Below, piece after piece: positions 9,216 to 20,500 of a DNA stretch of 64,000 nucleotides. A program made the translations under genes and the position numbers. Position 1 is the stretch's first letter. Every line of letters begins with the position of its first letter. The notes under the pieces are model-generated. The model had not been told where the DNA came from and did no database searches. It saw only the letters and a program-made list of their open reading frames with translations. Origin of the DNA: Deltaproteobacteria bacterium (GTDB lineage Bacteria > Myxococcota > JADLHZ01); assembly GCA_020848545.1 (NCBI GenBank), contig JADLHZ010000151.1, positions 1-64,000 on the forward strand, written 5' to 3'.

Positions 9216-9682
9216 CGCGCTCGCCCCAACGAAGTCACGCTCACGGAACCGGAGGCCGATCCGACGGGCACGATGATCGTCATGCAGGTATCGGTGTGCG
9301 AGACGATCGTCGCCGCCGGCCCGCCGCCAACGGTCACGACGGTCGCGGCGAGCAAGTGCGTTCCGATGACGACGAGCGATCCGTCTGTGCCCTGAAGCGA
9401 CGGGGCGATGCGCGTGATGGTCGGCGCTGGCGGCGTCTCTGTTCCGGTGCTGGCCGTCGAGCCCGTTTCGCCGGTCTCGCCCGTCGTCCCGGTCGTCTCG
9501 GTCACGCCGGTCGCGCCGGTCATGTCGATCACGCCCGTCGCGCCGGTCATGTCGTCGTGGGCGTCTTCGTCGATCGCGCAGCTCGTGCCGGCGACGACGC
9601 CGTCCTGACACTGCTTCTTCGTGCTGCCGCTGAGGACGCAGCCAGAAAGCACGACGCACGCGAGGACCGCCAAAAGGCGCAT
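9212..9682 (-). CDS. TIG/IPT-domain lipoprotein with Thr-Gly repeat linker
   Basis: This 156-aa protein begins with a lipoprotein signal (MRLLAVLACVVLSGC, lipobox LSGC). It continues with a short Cys-containing segment, a low-complexity Thr/Gly/Glu linker of TGATG, TTG and ETG units (residues about 45-80), and an IPT/TIG beta-sandwich (PTITRIAPSLQGTDGSLVVIG ... VTSLG). TIG domains are common in cell-surface adhesive or scaffold proteins. I took ATG 9682 rather than the in-frame TTG one codon before it. The gene follows the TPR protein by 12 bases and is probably in its operon. The reading frame breaks just at the end of the TIG domain (see the 8994-9215 ORF). Confidence 0.65.
   Translation of the reverse strand: MRLLAVLACVVLSGCVLSGSTKKQCQDGVVAGTSCAIDEDAHDDMTGATGVIDMTGATGVTETTGTTGETGETGSTASTGTETPPAPTITRIAPSLQGTDGSLVVIGTHLLAATVVTVGGGPAATIVSHTDTCMTIIVPVGSASGSVSVTSLGRAR
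9508..9565. repeat. Tandem repeat coding for the Thr-Gly linker
   Basis: A unit of about 27 bases containing GTCGCGCCGGTCATGTCG occurs twice in direct succession, with shorter degenerate copies (CCGGTC/CCCGTC) on the 9440-9507 side. It encodes the MTGATGV-type units of the lipoprotein linker. Slippage here would change linker length without changing frame. Confidence 0.6.
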
Positions 9683-9693
9683 CAAAGAGGCTA

Positions 9694-11238
9694 TCAGCCG
9701 TTCGGCTTTCTCACCATATCGACGATCTGCTGATACTTCGGATCTTTGCGGACGTCCTCGAGGTCGTCCTCGTTTTCAATCTCGTCGAGGTCCTTGAAGC
9801 CCGCCTTCACCGCTTCTTCCAAGTACGCGAGCGCCTTCGGCCCGTTCTTTTTCAGCGCCATCGCCCGGGACAGATCGTAGAGCGCGAGCTGCCGCGTGCG
9901 TTGATGATCCGACGCGTTCTGCGACTCTTGCAGCGCGCGCTCGAGCACCGGGATCGCGTCGTCGAGGCGCTTCTGCAGCAAGTAAATGTAGCCCAAGCGC
10001 ACGTTCATCGTCGGGTGCTTCGGCGCTTTCTCGAGCGCTTTACGCAGCACCTCTTCCGCCTGCGGCAGCTTGTCGGCGTCGATGTAGCGGCTGGCGAGCT
10101 CGACCTTGAACGAGTTCGAATCCGGCAACATGTCGACGGCCGTCTGCGTGTCTTTGATCGCCTCGTCGTAGCGCTTCAGCTTCGCCTTCGTGTAGCCGAG
10201 CTGCATCGTCACCCACGGCTGCTCGGGGTTCAGCTTGTTGTAGCGGGTGAACATCGCGAGCGCTTCGCGGTGGCGGCCCAGGTGATTGTACATGTCGCCG
10301 AGCGTGCCGAGCGCGTGCACGAAGCCCGTCCGTGCTTTGGCCGCCGCGTCGAGGCCCTTCAGCGCGTCGTCGCTCCGGCCGCTGCGCAGATCCGCGTAGT
10401 ACTTGCCGAGCACGGCCTGCGCGTTGAAGCCACCGGGCGCGAGCTGCTGCGCTTGTGCGTACGACTTGCGCGCGTTGTCGTAGTCGCCGAGGAAGGTGAG
10501 CGCTTGGCCGAGGCCGGCGTGCGCGTCCGAGTAATTCGGATCGAGGCGCAGCGCTTTTTCGAAGTGCACCTTCGCCTTCTTGATGCTGCCGATCGGTAAG
10601 GTGACGTCCGAGCGCGGGCTCATCGACTGATAATTCAAGAGCTCGTAGCCGATCGTCGCTTGGTGCATCGCGTAGAGGTTCTTCGTGCCGAGCACCGTCG
10701 TCTGCGGCTCGCCTTTGACGCCGAGCTGCGCGAACACCTGCTTGGCGAGCTCCTTCTCGAGGGTCATGAACTCTTCGATCGGCCGATTGAGGAAGAACGT
10801 CTTCTCGACCTTCTTGTCTTTGACGCGATAGACGCGCGCGACGATCGTCACCTCGGGCCACTCCGCGGTGTAGCTGCCCATGACGAACGCGTCGGCGCCG
10901 AGCTGGATGCCCAAGTGCTGCGCGACGCTCTCTTCGTTGAGATCTTCGGGGCGCAGGTTGTCCTTGCGCACGGCCGAAGCGACTTGGCGGAGGGTGAGCG
11001 TGTTGAGCTCTTTCACTTCGAGGAGCTGCGTGACCAACGCCTGCGCCAAGCCGAGGCCGAGCCAGCGGTACTCTTGGTCCGACGACGAGACGAAGGGCGT
11101 GACGACGACGGTGAGCCGGCGTTCTTCGGGCTTCGCGGGGGCGGCGGCGGGTGGCGGCGCGGCGGGTCCCGCAACGGCAACAGCTTCAAACGCAACAGCG
11201 GCAAACAGCGTGCATGCGGCGAAGGCGAAAATGCGCAT
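9694..11238 (-). CDS. Exported TolB/FlgO-like domain protein with TPR repeats
   Basis: This 514-aa protein has a signal peptide (MRIFAFAACTLFAAVAFEAVAVA) and a Pro/Ala linker. Residues about 42-175 form a TolB/CsgG-like alpha-beta domain (RRLTVVVTPFVSSSDQEYRWLG, LGADAFVMGSYTAEWPEVTIVARVYRV). About nine tetratricopeptide repeats follow (for example YSDAHAGLGQALTFLGDYDNARKSY and PTMNVRLGYIYLLQKRLDDAIPVLERAL). The fold suggests a periplasmic assembly or scaffold role rather than catalysis. It lies 102 bases downstream of the 72-aa ORF that trails the giant gene, on the same strand, and could be part of one transcription unit with it. No partner can be named from sequence. Confidence 0.75.
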   Translation of the reverse strand: MRIFAFAACTLFAAVAFEAVAVAGPAAPPPAAAPAKPEERRLTVVVTPFVSSSDQEYRWLGLGLAQALVTQLLEVKELNTLTLRQVASAVRKDNLRPEDLNEESVAQHLGIQLGADAFVMGSYTAEWPEVTIVARVYRVKDKKVEKTFFLNRPIEEFMTLEKELAKQVFAQLGVKGEPQTTVLGTKNLYAMHQATIGYELLNYQSMSPRSDVTLPIGSIKKAKVHFEKALRLDPNYSDAHAGLGQALTFLGDYDNARKSYAQAQQLAPGGFNAQAVLGKYYADLRSGRSDDALKGLDAAAKARTGFVHALGTLGDMYNHLGRHREALAMFTRYNKLNPEQPWVTMQLGYTKAKLKRYDEAIKDTQTAVDMLPDSNSFKVELASRYIDADKLPQAEEVLRKALEKAPKHPTMNVRLGYIYLLQKRLDDAIPVLERALQESQNASDHQRTRQLALYDLSRAMALKKNGPKALAYLEEAVKAGFKDLDEIENEDDLEDVRKDPKYQQIVDMVRKPNG

Positions 11239-11309
11239 CGGGACCTCGCGTCAGGTGGAGATCGCAAGCTAGCGCAGAGCGCGATGTGGGACAAATATTG
11301 CCGTAGGCC

Positions 11310-11332
11310 CCGAAAACGGACCGGGGAAGCTT
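11310..11332 (+). repeat. Family B repeat (CGAAAAnGGACCGGGGArG), copy 1
   Basis: CGAAAACGGACCGGGGAAGC (11311-11330) lies in the 102-base gap between the 72-aa ORF and the TPR gene. It matches, with two substitutions, the minus-strand sequence of the two direct copies between obgE and rpe at 31012-31049. In all three cases it is intergenic. Confidence 0.5.
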
Positions 11333-11340
11333 TCGTCGGG

Positions 11341-11559
11341 TCAGCGGCCGGCCTTCTTGCCGGTGAGCTTCTCGTAGAGCGCGGGGTTGCGGATCTTCAT
11401 GTCGGCGAGCACGCGGGCGGAGACGGCGTCGTCGTCTTCCTCCATCAGCGCATTCCAAAACGCGTGATCATGCCCGGTGCGAAGGTCGAGCCCCTCGCGG
11501 GACTTCCGCGGATCATCGGCGATGGCGTGCTCATCGACCGGTGTGTTCTCCTTGACCAT
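11341..11559 (-). CDS. Hypothetical 72-aa acidic protein coupled to the giant gene
   Basis: This small soluble protein (MVKENTPVDEHAIADDPRKS ...) is rich in Asp/Glu and His, apparently helical, and has no signal peptide or membrane segment. I recognise no family. Its ATG lies one base after the TAG stop of the 5,520-codon gene (stop 11563-11561, start 11559), so translation is almost certainly coupled to it. Such a position would suit a chaperone, immunity or modulator protein for the giant product, but that is context-based inference only. Confidence 0.7.
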   Translation of the reverse strand: MVKENTPVDEHAIADDPRKSREGLDLRTGHDHAFWNALMEEDDDAVSARVLADMKIRNPALYEKLTGKKAGR

Positions 11560-11560
11560 A

Positions 11561-14500
11561 CTACTGCCTCGTCCCAATTCCCGCCGGCGGCCGCAAGGAC
11601 GCGCGGGGTGGCGTGCGCACGTCCGGAGCCTGCGGGGGCTCATTCGGCCGCGACACGCCGTACCACGACATGGCGCCGAGCAGCATCGCCGGCGAGCCAA
11701 AGCGCTTGTTGTCGATCTTGAAATCCCCGTTCGTCGCCGCGGGATGCTCGATGACGAACGGCCGGTCCTTCGGCTTCAGCTTGCCCGCGACGACGAGCGC
11801 GTCGAGCCGCGCGTTCTCGGCGGCCACGGCGTCGGCCGTGGGCAGCACCGTCAGGCGGATCTCCCGGCCGGTACCATCACGCAAGCGCAGCTCGGAGAAG
11901 TCGGCCGGGTCTTTGCACAACCGGAGCTGCGCCCGCAGATCGCTCAGCGCTTTGTCGGTGAAGACGTCGGGGTACTTCTCGCGCAACGACTCGGCGAAGG
12001 TGTAGATCTCTTGCACCATGATGTTGCGCTGCGCGACCTTCGCATCGCCGAGTTGCTCGGGCGCGCTTCCGTCCGGGTAGAGCTGCGGGTAGCGACGCGC
12101 GAGCTCGACGACGCTACCGCGCTCCCTCGGCGTCCATCGCATGGCCACGCTGTGCTCATCGGTGGCAAACTTGAAGCCCTTGCGCGCCCACGCATAGACG
12201 CCGATCGAGATGTTCGCGGTGAGCACGATCTCGGTGTCGGTCTTCGGCGCATAGACTTTGAAGAACGCCGCTTGCTGCGCGTAGATGTCCTCGGCGATGC
12301 CGAGCCCTTGGTGATCGGGCGAAAGCGTGAAGACTTCGTTTTCCCACCGCAGTTTGTGGCCGCCCTGTCCATCGTCGACGAGGAGGCCGGTTCGGCGCAC
12401 CTTGCCCACCTGGACGCGATCCGGCTCGGGGCCGCGAATGACGACCTCGAACGACAGCTGGTCCGACGTGAGGCAGCTGAAGCTGACGACCTCGGCTGAG
12501 TAACCTTCGAGGGCAGGGGTAAAGATCTTCTCGATGCCGGCGCGCGAGATCAGCACCGGGCTCGGCGCGCTTCCGTCCTTCGGCGCGTCCGGTTGCAGCA
12601 GGCCGAACAACAACGCCGCGTTCGTCGCGTCGGGCTCGGGCAGTCGGCGGTCGACGGGGTCGGTCGTCGCCATTTGCGCGCGCAGCTCTTTGGTGAAGTC
12701 GCGTTCGATCCGGGTCGCCGTCGGTGGTGGGCCGCGCAGCTCGAAGGCCGGAGGCTTTGCCGTCAACAAGCCCCAAAGCTGGGCCCGACGCGCGTCCTCT
12801 CCTGCGGCGGTCCCTTTCGCCACGAGCAGCTCGGGATGCTTCGAACGCAGCGCCTGCATCGCGTCGCGCAGCACTTTTTCGTGGAACGGGAGCCCAGCCG
12901 CCGCCTGCGCGCGAATGAGGGCGAAGAGCGCCTCTTGCTCGACCGGGGTGCGAGCGTCCGCGAGCAGACGTCCCGCGGCGAGGAACGCCCCTTCTCCCGC
13001 GTACGCGGTCTGGATCGCCCCCAACGTTTCGCTGAACCTGGCAGCGGGGACGAACGGGGCGGACAACGGTCCCGCCTGCGCTTGCGCAAACATCGAGTCG
13101 AGCATGACGCGCTCGAACTCCAGCCGGCCGGCGACGGCGCGTTGCTGGGCGCCGAGCTCCCTCGGCGTCGGTGTATCGCCCGTGCGCCCACCGGTGATCG
13201 TCTCGAGGCGCGAGGCGACGCCCCGCGCCGACATGTAGAAGGCGCCGAGCGTCATCAAGAGCGCTTTCCTCTCGACGTCTGGCTTGCTCGCGATCAGCGC
13301 GCCCCACGCTTCGATCTTCTTCGGCGTCGCGCCGAGGTCGTTGAGGGCCATCATGAGCAACGCCTGCCCCCCCGCCTGACGTTGCTCTGCCGGCAAGGTG
13401 AGGTAGGCGTCCAAGCTCGCCAGCCGCGTGGGCGAGCGCTCGGCGACCTTGAACAGCTGCCGCGCGAGCGCCATGAGCTCGACGCTGCCGGGCTTGATAC
13501 TCGCGTTGCGCAGATACTCGCTGAGCACGGCAGCCACCCGTTGCTCCGCCTTCGGGTAGGTCTTCGCGGGCGTGCCGCCTTCGCTCGCGACGAGCCCTCG
13601 GTAGCTACTCACCGCGGCCTTCATCACACTCGAGATGGCGTCTTGATCTGCCTTGCTCAAACCCTCGAGCCATTGCGCGCTTGGTTTGTCGTCAACAGCC
13701 TTGGCGGCGACAGGGGCCCGGTGCTCGGGCGGTGGCCTCAGGGGATCGAACAGGGGCGCTTGCGCTCCTGCGCTGGTCGGGGGACCGCCGTATCCGCCCG
13801 GAACCGCGCCGGGCTCATTGCCTTTCTGCGTGCCCGTGGCACCGCGACGCTGGCTCAGAGGGCCGGTGTCGAGCGCCTCGAAGGGCTGATCCTCCATGCG
13901 CACCGTCCGCGGCGGCGCGCCAATCGACAGCGCCAGCGCCGGATCGGCAAACAGCGATTTCCTCGGCGCCGCCGCGTCGCCGTCTTCGCGGGGATGCGGA
14001 ATGTACAGCGTGCTGATGCTGCCCTTGCCGATACCGAGGCCGCGCACGACGTCCGCCTTGCCGATGTCTTCGACCGGCACGGCGACCGCTTTGGCATGCC
14101 ACGGATCGCTGATGAGGAAGCACTTCTTCGGCGGCTCGCCCCACGTGACCGGCCCCTTCAGCATCATCGCGTGGGAGCTGGCATTGTCCCAGCCGACGAC
14201 GATCGGCACGTGGCCATAGCGGCGCACCGCCGCTTCGAGCTCGGCGATCCCGCGCGGCGTCTTCAGATCGATGTCATCGGGGCCGGCGTAACGCTCGCTG
14301 TAACACAGGCCGGTGCGCGACTCCGCGTACGCGAGCTGCCTGCCGAGGTGGGTGCCATCCGAGACCGTATCGCCATCGCGCAGCGAGAGCGTGGCCAAGA
14401 AGTCGCGGGCGTTGAGGATGCCTTCCTCGGCGAGCCGCTGCTTCTGCGCGGGGGTCAGGCGCGCATAGAGTTGCTCGAGCGTCTTCATCGCGGCGGCCTC

Positions 14501-17500
14501 GGGCGAGCCGGGCTTCAGGGCGTCGGGGTTATGCCGCTTCGACGACCAGTCTGCGAGCGCTTTCTGTTCCTCAGGCTTGACGCTGCCGTCTTTGAGCACG
14601 CTGTCGATGCGCAGCGCTTGCGCGTCGATGATCGCTTTGGCCAGCGAGTACTCGCCGGGCACGAAGTTGTCGCGGCGATCGAACGCAACGCCTTGCTCGT
14701 ACATGAGCTTGCGCTGCGCCTCGAACATCTTGGCCGGATCCTTCTTGAACAAGTACGCGATGTAGGGATCGGCCTCGGCCGCGGCCATGATCGCCGTCGT
14801 TGCCGCGCATGACTTCTTGTAGACCTGCTCGCCGGCGCCACCTTCGAGCACGAGGCGCTCTTCGATGATGCGGCCGGAGTCGTCCTTGATCGACACAACC
14901 GTGGGTCGATAGCCGTTCAGGTCGGTTGCCCCGGCGAGGCTGTCTGGCGTTTGCGTCGACAACCACGCCGAGTACTCCATGATCTCGGCCAGCGCGCGAT
15001 CGGCGGGCGCCATGCCGCCGCTCTTCGGCACGGTGCGATCCGCGAGCTTGTCACCGCGCGCGGCGACCATCTTGAGCATCAGCACCACTTGCTCGGGCGA
15101 CTTGCCCTTGCACGCTTCGACGAAGGCCTTCACTTGCAGCTTGTCCATCGCCAGCAGCGTCTCGGTGAGCCGCACGGCTTCTTGCGGGCTCATCCGTGGC
15201 AGCGCGCCTGGTTCTTTCGAGCGTGGCGTGGTGATCGCGGCGTCGAGCGTCTGCAGCAGCTTCGGTGAGATCAGATCCGCGCGCGGGTGGCCGGTCTTCG
15301 CCAGGTAGATGCCGGAGAGCATCGTCAAGCGCTCGAGCGGGTACGGGCCTTTGAGCGCCTCGAGCGTGATCTTCGGCCCCGCCACGCCAAGCAGCGCAAA
15401 CGCGCGCTCGGCGAGCTCTCGCGGAGCCTCGAGGATCGAGAGATGCGCATCGTACTCGGCCCGGCGCGCCGGATCCCGCTGCGCCGCCTGCAAGCGATCG
15501 ACGAACGCCGCGTAGCCGTCATGATCGGCGAAGCGATCCGCGGCCTTCACGAACATCGAGAGCTCGGCGCTCGCCTTGACGTCGCCCTTGGCGAGCAGCG
15601 CCTCGCGCGTGCGGATGAGCTCGTTGAGCTTGACGAGGTGCATCTCCGGCGTGCGGTTGTACTGCGCGATGAACGCCGCCATCGCCTTCTGGTTCGGCCA
15701 GGCGAGCACGCGCTCGAGCATCGCGCGATCGGCGTGCGGATGGTCCCAGGCGACGCGAAAGTCTGTGCGCAGGTCGAGCGACAACGCCTTCATCTTGTCG
15801 AGCGGGGGCGGCGGAACGGGCGGTTCCAACGCAAACGAGGTCGGTCCTTGCGGCAGGGTGTCTGCGGGCACGGTATCTGCAGGAACGGTGTCTGCCGGCA
15901 CAGTGTCTGGCGCGCGCCTCGACGACGGCGGGCCGCTGCCTCCCGCGTGCGGCGCGGCGGCGCCCGGGAGTGGAGACGACGCCGGCTCGCGCAGCGCCTC
16001 GCGCACGGCCTTCGCCTGCCCTTCGAAGCGCGCGAGCGCTTGCGGATCGCTCGCGAGCTGTTTGCGGATCGCCTCGGTCACCGGCTGCTTCTTGCCCGTC
16101 ACCGCCTCGAGCACGAGCGCGTCGATGATGTGCGCGTTGATCACGCGATTCGGATCGCTCGCGCCGGCGTCGTAGAGCTTCTTCACCGCCGGATACTCGG
16201 CCGCGGCCCACTTCAAGACGATCGCGTCGGCCATCGCTTGCTTCGCGTCCGACGCGGCGTTCGGCGAGTGCGCCTCGACGAGCTGGCGTGCGGTGCGCTC
16301 CATCAGCGCGCCGACGCGCTGCTCGATGAACGCCCTGACGTCGGCCGGGCTCGCCACGGTTTTGCCGGCCCACTTCGCGGCGGCGGCTTCAAGGGACGCT
16401 TTGTAGCCCGGATGCGCGAGCGTGGCGCGCACGGCGGCGGCGTAGTCTTGCGGTGTCTTCGCCCTGATCTTCGCGAGATCGGCATCGAGGGCGCCGCCGC
16501 CTTTGCCGAAGGTCTCGCGCGACCACTCGCTCGTGCTCGACAGCGGCGCAAACGCCACGCGATCACCGGCGCCGCGCACGTGCGGCGGCAGCACGGTGTC
16601 GATGTAATCGATCGCGCTCGTCGCCCGCTGCTGCAGCCGCTCGAAGTACGCACGCTCCGGCGAGCCCGACGCCGCGGCGTTCTTGCGCGCGCTGAAGTCG
16701 GCCGCGAGTCTCACGAGGTAGGCGCGCGTCTGCGCCATCTCCTCGACGTGGTTGTACCAATAGCCGCCGCTGAGATCCGGGATGAGCTTGCCGGCGAGCT
16801 CGCTCTGCACGGCCGCCACGTCGCCGACCTGCAGGTGCTTGGCGATCACCTCGTCGAGCTTCGCGCCGGTCGCTGCGACCGTGCCCGGCGCGATCGGCGC
16901 GACGAGCGACGCTTCGACGGAAACCAGCGCCGGCCGCGCCGCGCTCTTACCCGGCCCGGCGCCCTCGCGGCGGCCGTCGCTGCTCCGAAAGCGCTCCGTG
17001 AAGACGATGGGCGTGCTCGAACCGGCGCCAAAGATCGGGTGCGAGCTGACGCCGCCTTCCTTGCCGATCACGCGGATCTGCACCGGCGTCTGCGCCGCTC
17101 CGCTCCCGTCGGGCTTGCTTTGACCCATCGCGATCTGGTCGCCTTCGAGCGCCGTGACCTTCACCGGCGCGCCAGGCGTGGCGCCGGCGAGCGCATCGCT
17201 CAAGCTCTCGCGCTGCTTCGCCGTCAGCTGCCGCGTCCACGGCTCGCCAAGGCGCAGGTCGCGCAGGAGCTGCTCGGGGGTCGCCGTGCGCAGCTCTGGC
17301 GCGTTCATCGGGTTCGCCGCGCCGGTGAGCTTTCCGTCCGCGCTCACCGCCCGCGCCGTCCACTGCCAACCATCGGCGGTCGTCGTCGTGTCGAGCACCC
17401 AGACGCGCGGCCCCGTCGCGTCGACGGCGATGCTCACGCCCGCGAGCCGCTTCTCGGCGACGATCGCGTCGAGCTGCTCTTTGACCGCCTTCACCTGCGC

Positions 17501-20500
17501 TTCCCTGAGGCCCTTGGCCCATGCCGGCGACGTGCACACGCCCTTATCGAACTTCGCAGCCGCGAGCTCGCTGGCGACGTTCGCCGGCGGCTGATCCGAA
17601 CGCGCCACGCTGCCAAAGCTGGCTTCGCGCAGCGCTCGCAGCGTCTTGCCGAGATCGATCTTGGGCGCGCTCGGGTTGAACGCGACGACATGTGCCGGAT
17701 CGTAGCTCACCTGCCCGGCCGAGTTGATGATCAGATGTTCGGGAGCGATGTCTCTACCGGCCGCGCGCAGCTCTTCGATCGCCCGAGCGACGTTTGCGAG
17801 CGTGACATCGGAGTTGAGGTGGCGCCCCGCGCTCATCGGCACGAGAGGGACGGCTTCTGTGAGCACGCCCAGGCGGCCGTCCGGCAGCTGCACGATCTGC
17901 TGCGCGCGCACCGATCGTGCGGCCGCGGCCACGGCGACCCCGTCGGCGTTCGCGGCCAAGACATGGACCGCCATCGGAGTTCCGGAGACGGTCACCAGGT
18001 GCACGGCGTTGCCACGCGCCGGCGTCAGCGCTTTGCCGAGGGGCGCCGCGAGCGGCTTCACCGGCATGCCGCTGATGAGGGAGGCGACGGTCTCGCGCGG
18101 ATGCGCCGTGTAGGCGGCTTGCAGCTCCGAAATCGCGGCGCGCGCATCGCCGCCGCGGGCCAAGATGCGATCGACCGCCACGAGGCGCGCTTCTTCCGGC
18201 AGCGCATCGAGCAGCGGCTTCGCCTGGGCGCCGACGCCGGCAGCGTCGAGGCGTTCGGTCCTCGTGCGAAGCTGGTCGGCGCGACGTGCAACCGCCGGAT
18301 CGACGGGCGAGCCCCCGTAGCCCGCATCCGCAGGCGAGGCCCAGCCAACGGCGCGCAGCTCGCTCGGCTCACCATTCGGCTTTGGCTGCTCGACGACGAT
18401 GCCGTGCTCGGTGACGAAGACATTGCGCTCGACCGGCTTGCCGTCGGGCTTGACCGCCGCGACGTCGACGTGCAGGTCGACGCCCGGCCCGAGCTGCATC
18501 TTCAGCTCGCTTGCGTCGCGCACGCGATAGCGATCGGTCGTGCCCGGCACGAGCTCGACGTCGACCGGAAGATTGCCGGCGAAGCGGACCGTGCTTCCGT
18601 CCGCCGCGGTGCCGTCGAGCTGCCGCGGCAACGACGCGCCGCTGCCGGCCGCCGGGTCGATCGACAGAAACACTTCGAAGCGCATGTTCGGATCCGGCGG
18701 CGGCGCCGCTCTCGCGGCGGCGAGCGCGTCCTGCACGTGCTGCATCTGGGTCTTGGTGCTGTTCTGGCCGGTGATGTGCGAGAAGACGACCACGGTGCTG
18801 CCGTCCGCGCGCGTCGCTTTGATCACGCACGCGGCGCACGAGTTGAACCCGTGCGACGACAGCGAGAACTTCTGGCCGGGCGGGATGCTCTCGACGACCA
18901 CCTGCTCACCGATCGCCACCTTGGCGCCGACGCCGTCGGTCGGCGTCGCGTACGTCCTGCTCAGGCTCGTGTCGCCCGGTTGCGGCTCGAGCACGGTCTT
19001 CTTCTGGCCTGGCGGGTTGTCGGCGCCTGGCGTCGCCTTGGCTCCCGTCTCGAAGCGGCCGACGCGATCGACCTGCGCCCGCGCCGTTGGCTCGTCGACC
19101 AGCGGCATGCGCGGCGACAGGCCGGGTGCGGCGCCCGGCAGCGGCGACGGCGGCGGCGTGGGCGGCGGCGTCTGCGCTGCGGCCGAGGCCCGCGCCTGCA
19201 CCAAGAGGTCCGACGTTTGCGTGAGCACGCGAGCGTAGTCTTCCGGCGCACGGCAACCGGTCCATTGATCCTGGAACCACGCGCGCTGATTCGCCGGCAT
19301 GTGCTCCCAGGCGAGCATCTGCGCGGCGTTGACCGCCTGCTCCGGGGTCAGGTGTCCGGCGAGCAACGCGTTCATGACGCGATCATGAAACTCAGGCGGG
19401 AGCTTCCCGGGCGCGACGAGCGCTTGCTCGTGGATCATGCGGAACGCGGCGAGGATCGGCCCGCGCGTCGCCGCCGGCACGCCCGGAGCGAGGGCGCGCA
19501 CGAGCACGCCCATGCGCACGTCGCCGGGCGCGAAGCGCTGCAAGGCGAGCAGCGCCTCCTGCGCGACGTGCGGATCTCGCTGCGCCGCGATCGCGTCGAG
19601 CAGCTCGCGCCGCGCCTTGCCCTCGATGCGACGCCCCGGGCTCGGATCGGCTTCGAGCGCTCGCGCTTGGGTGTACGCGTCGGCGAACGCGTTGCCGGCG
19701 AAGTAATTGCCGCGCCCGAGCGCGTCGCGCCCGCGCGTGATCTCCGGCGGCTCACGCAGCATGGCCGAGGTGACGACGCCCTTGCCGCCGAGGATGCTGC
19801 CGCCCGCGGGGTTGAACAGCTCGCGCGCGCTGAGCTCCTTGGTCTCGCCGGTCCACGGATCGCGAACGACATAAATGCGCTCACCGCCGCGCTCGTACGC
19901 CCGCGTGATCTGGATCCAGTGGCCTGAGCCGACGCTCTGCTGACCGTTGGCTTCCGTCACCCAGCTGACGCCGAGCACGACGCCCTCGCTCGGCGTCCGG
20001 CCGGGGGGAGAGAACTGATCCCAGATGCGCGCTTCGGTCGCGCTCAGGCGGTCGGCCTTCGGAAAACCGCGGCCGTCGCGCGCGATCGCCACGCTCTCGT
20101 AACTCGTGCCTTGGCGGGCCCCGACCCGCAGGTTGAGCCAATACTGCATCTGCTCGGGATACGAGCCCCACTGCCGCGGATCGCGCACGACCACGTCCGG
20201 ATCGTACGCCGGGCCGTGCGCGGCCACGCGATCGCCCATGCCCGGCACGAAGGCGACGTCGCCGGCCGTGCGCAGGTCGGTGCCGGCGTTGATCTCCTTC
20301 ATCATCGCCGTCTGCTCTTCGATGAGGCCTTCGCGGCCGAGCGAGACGACGCGCAGCGCTTCGAGCGGGCTCGCGGCGATCTGCACGAGCTGCACGTCGG
20401 TCGGTCCACAGGTCGCTTCGTAGAGTTGGCGAATACCGTCGCCCGTGGTCAGGCGCTGGAGCGCTTGCGGCGTCGGCACTTCGTCGCCGAAGTACGCCTT

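Noticed and set aside
15287-19927. Plus-strand open frame of 1,546 codons opposite the giant gene
   Set aside because: It is Arg/Ala/His-rich, has no recognisable motif and lies fully antisense to the giant gene; it results from third-position G/C bias.
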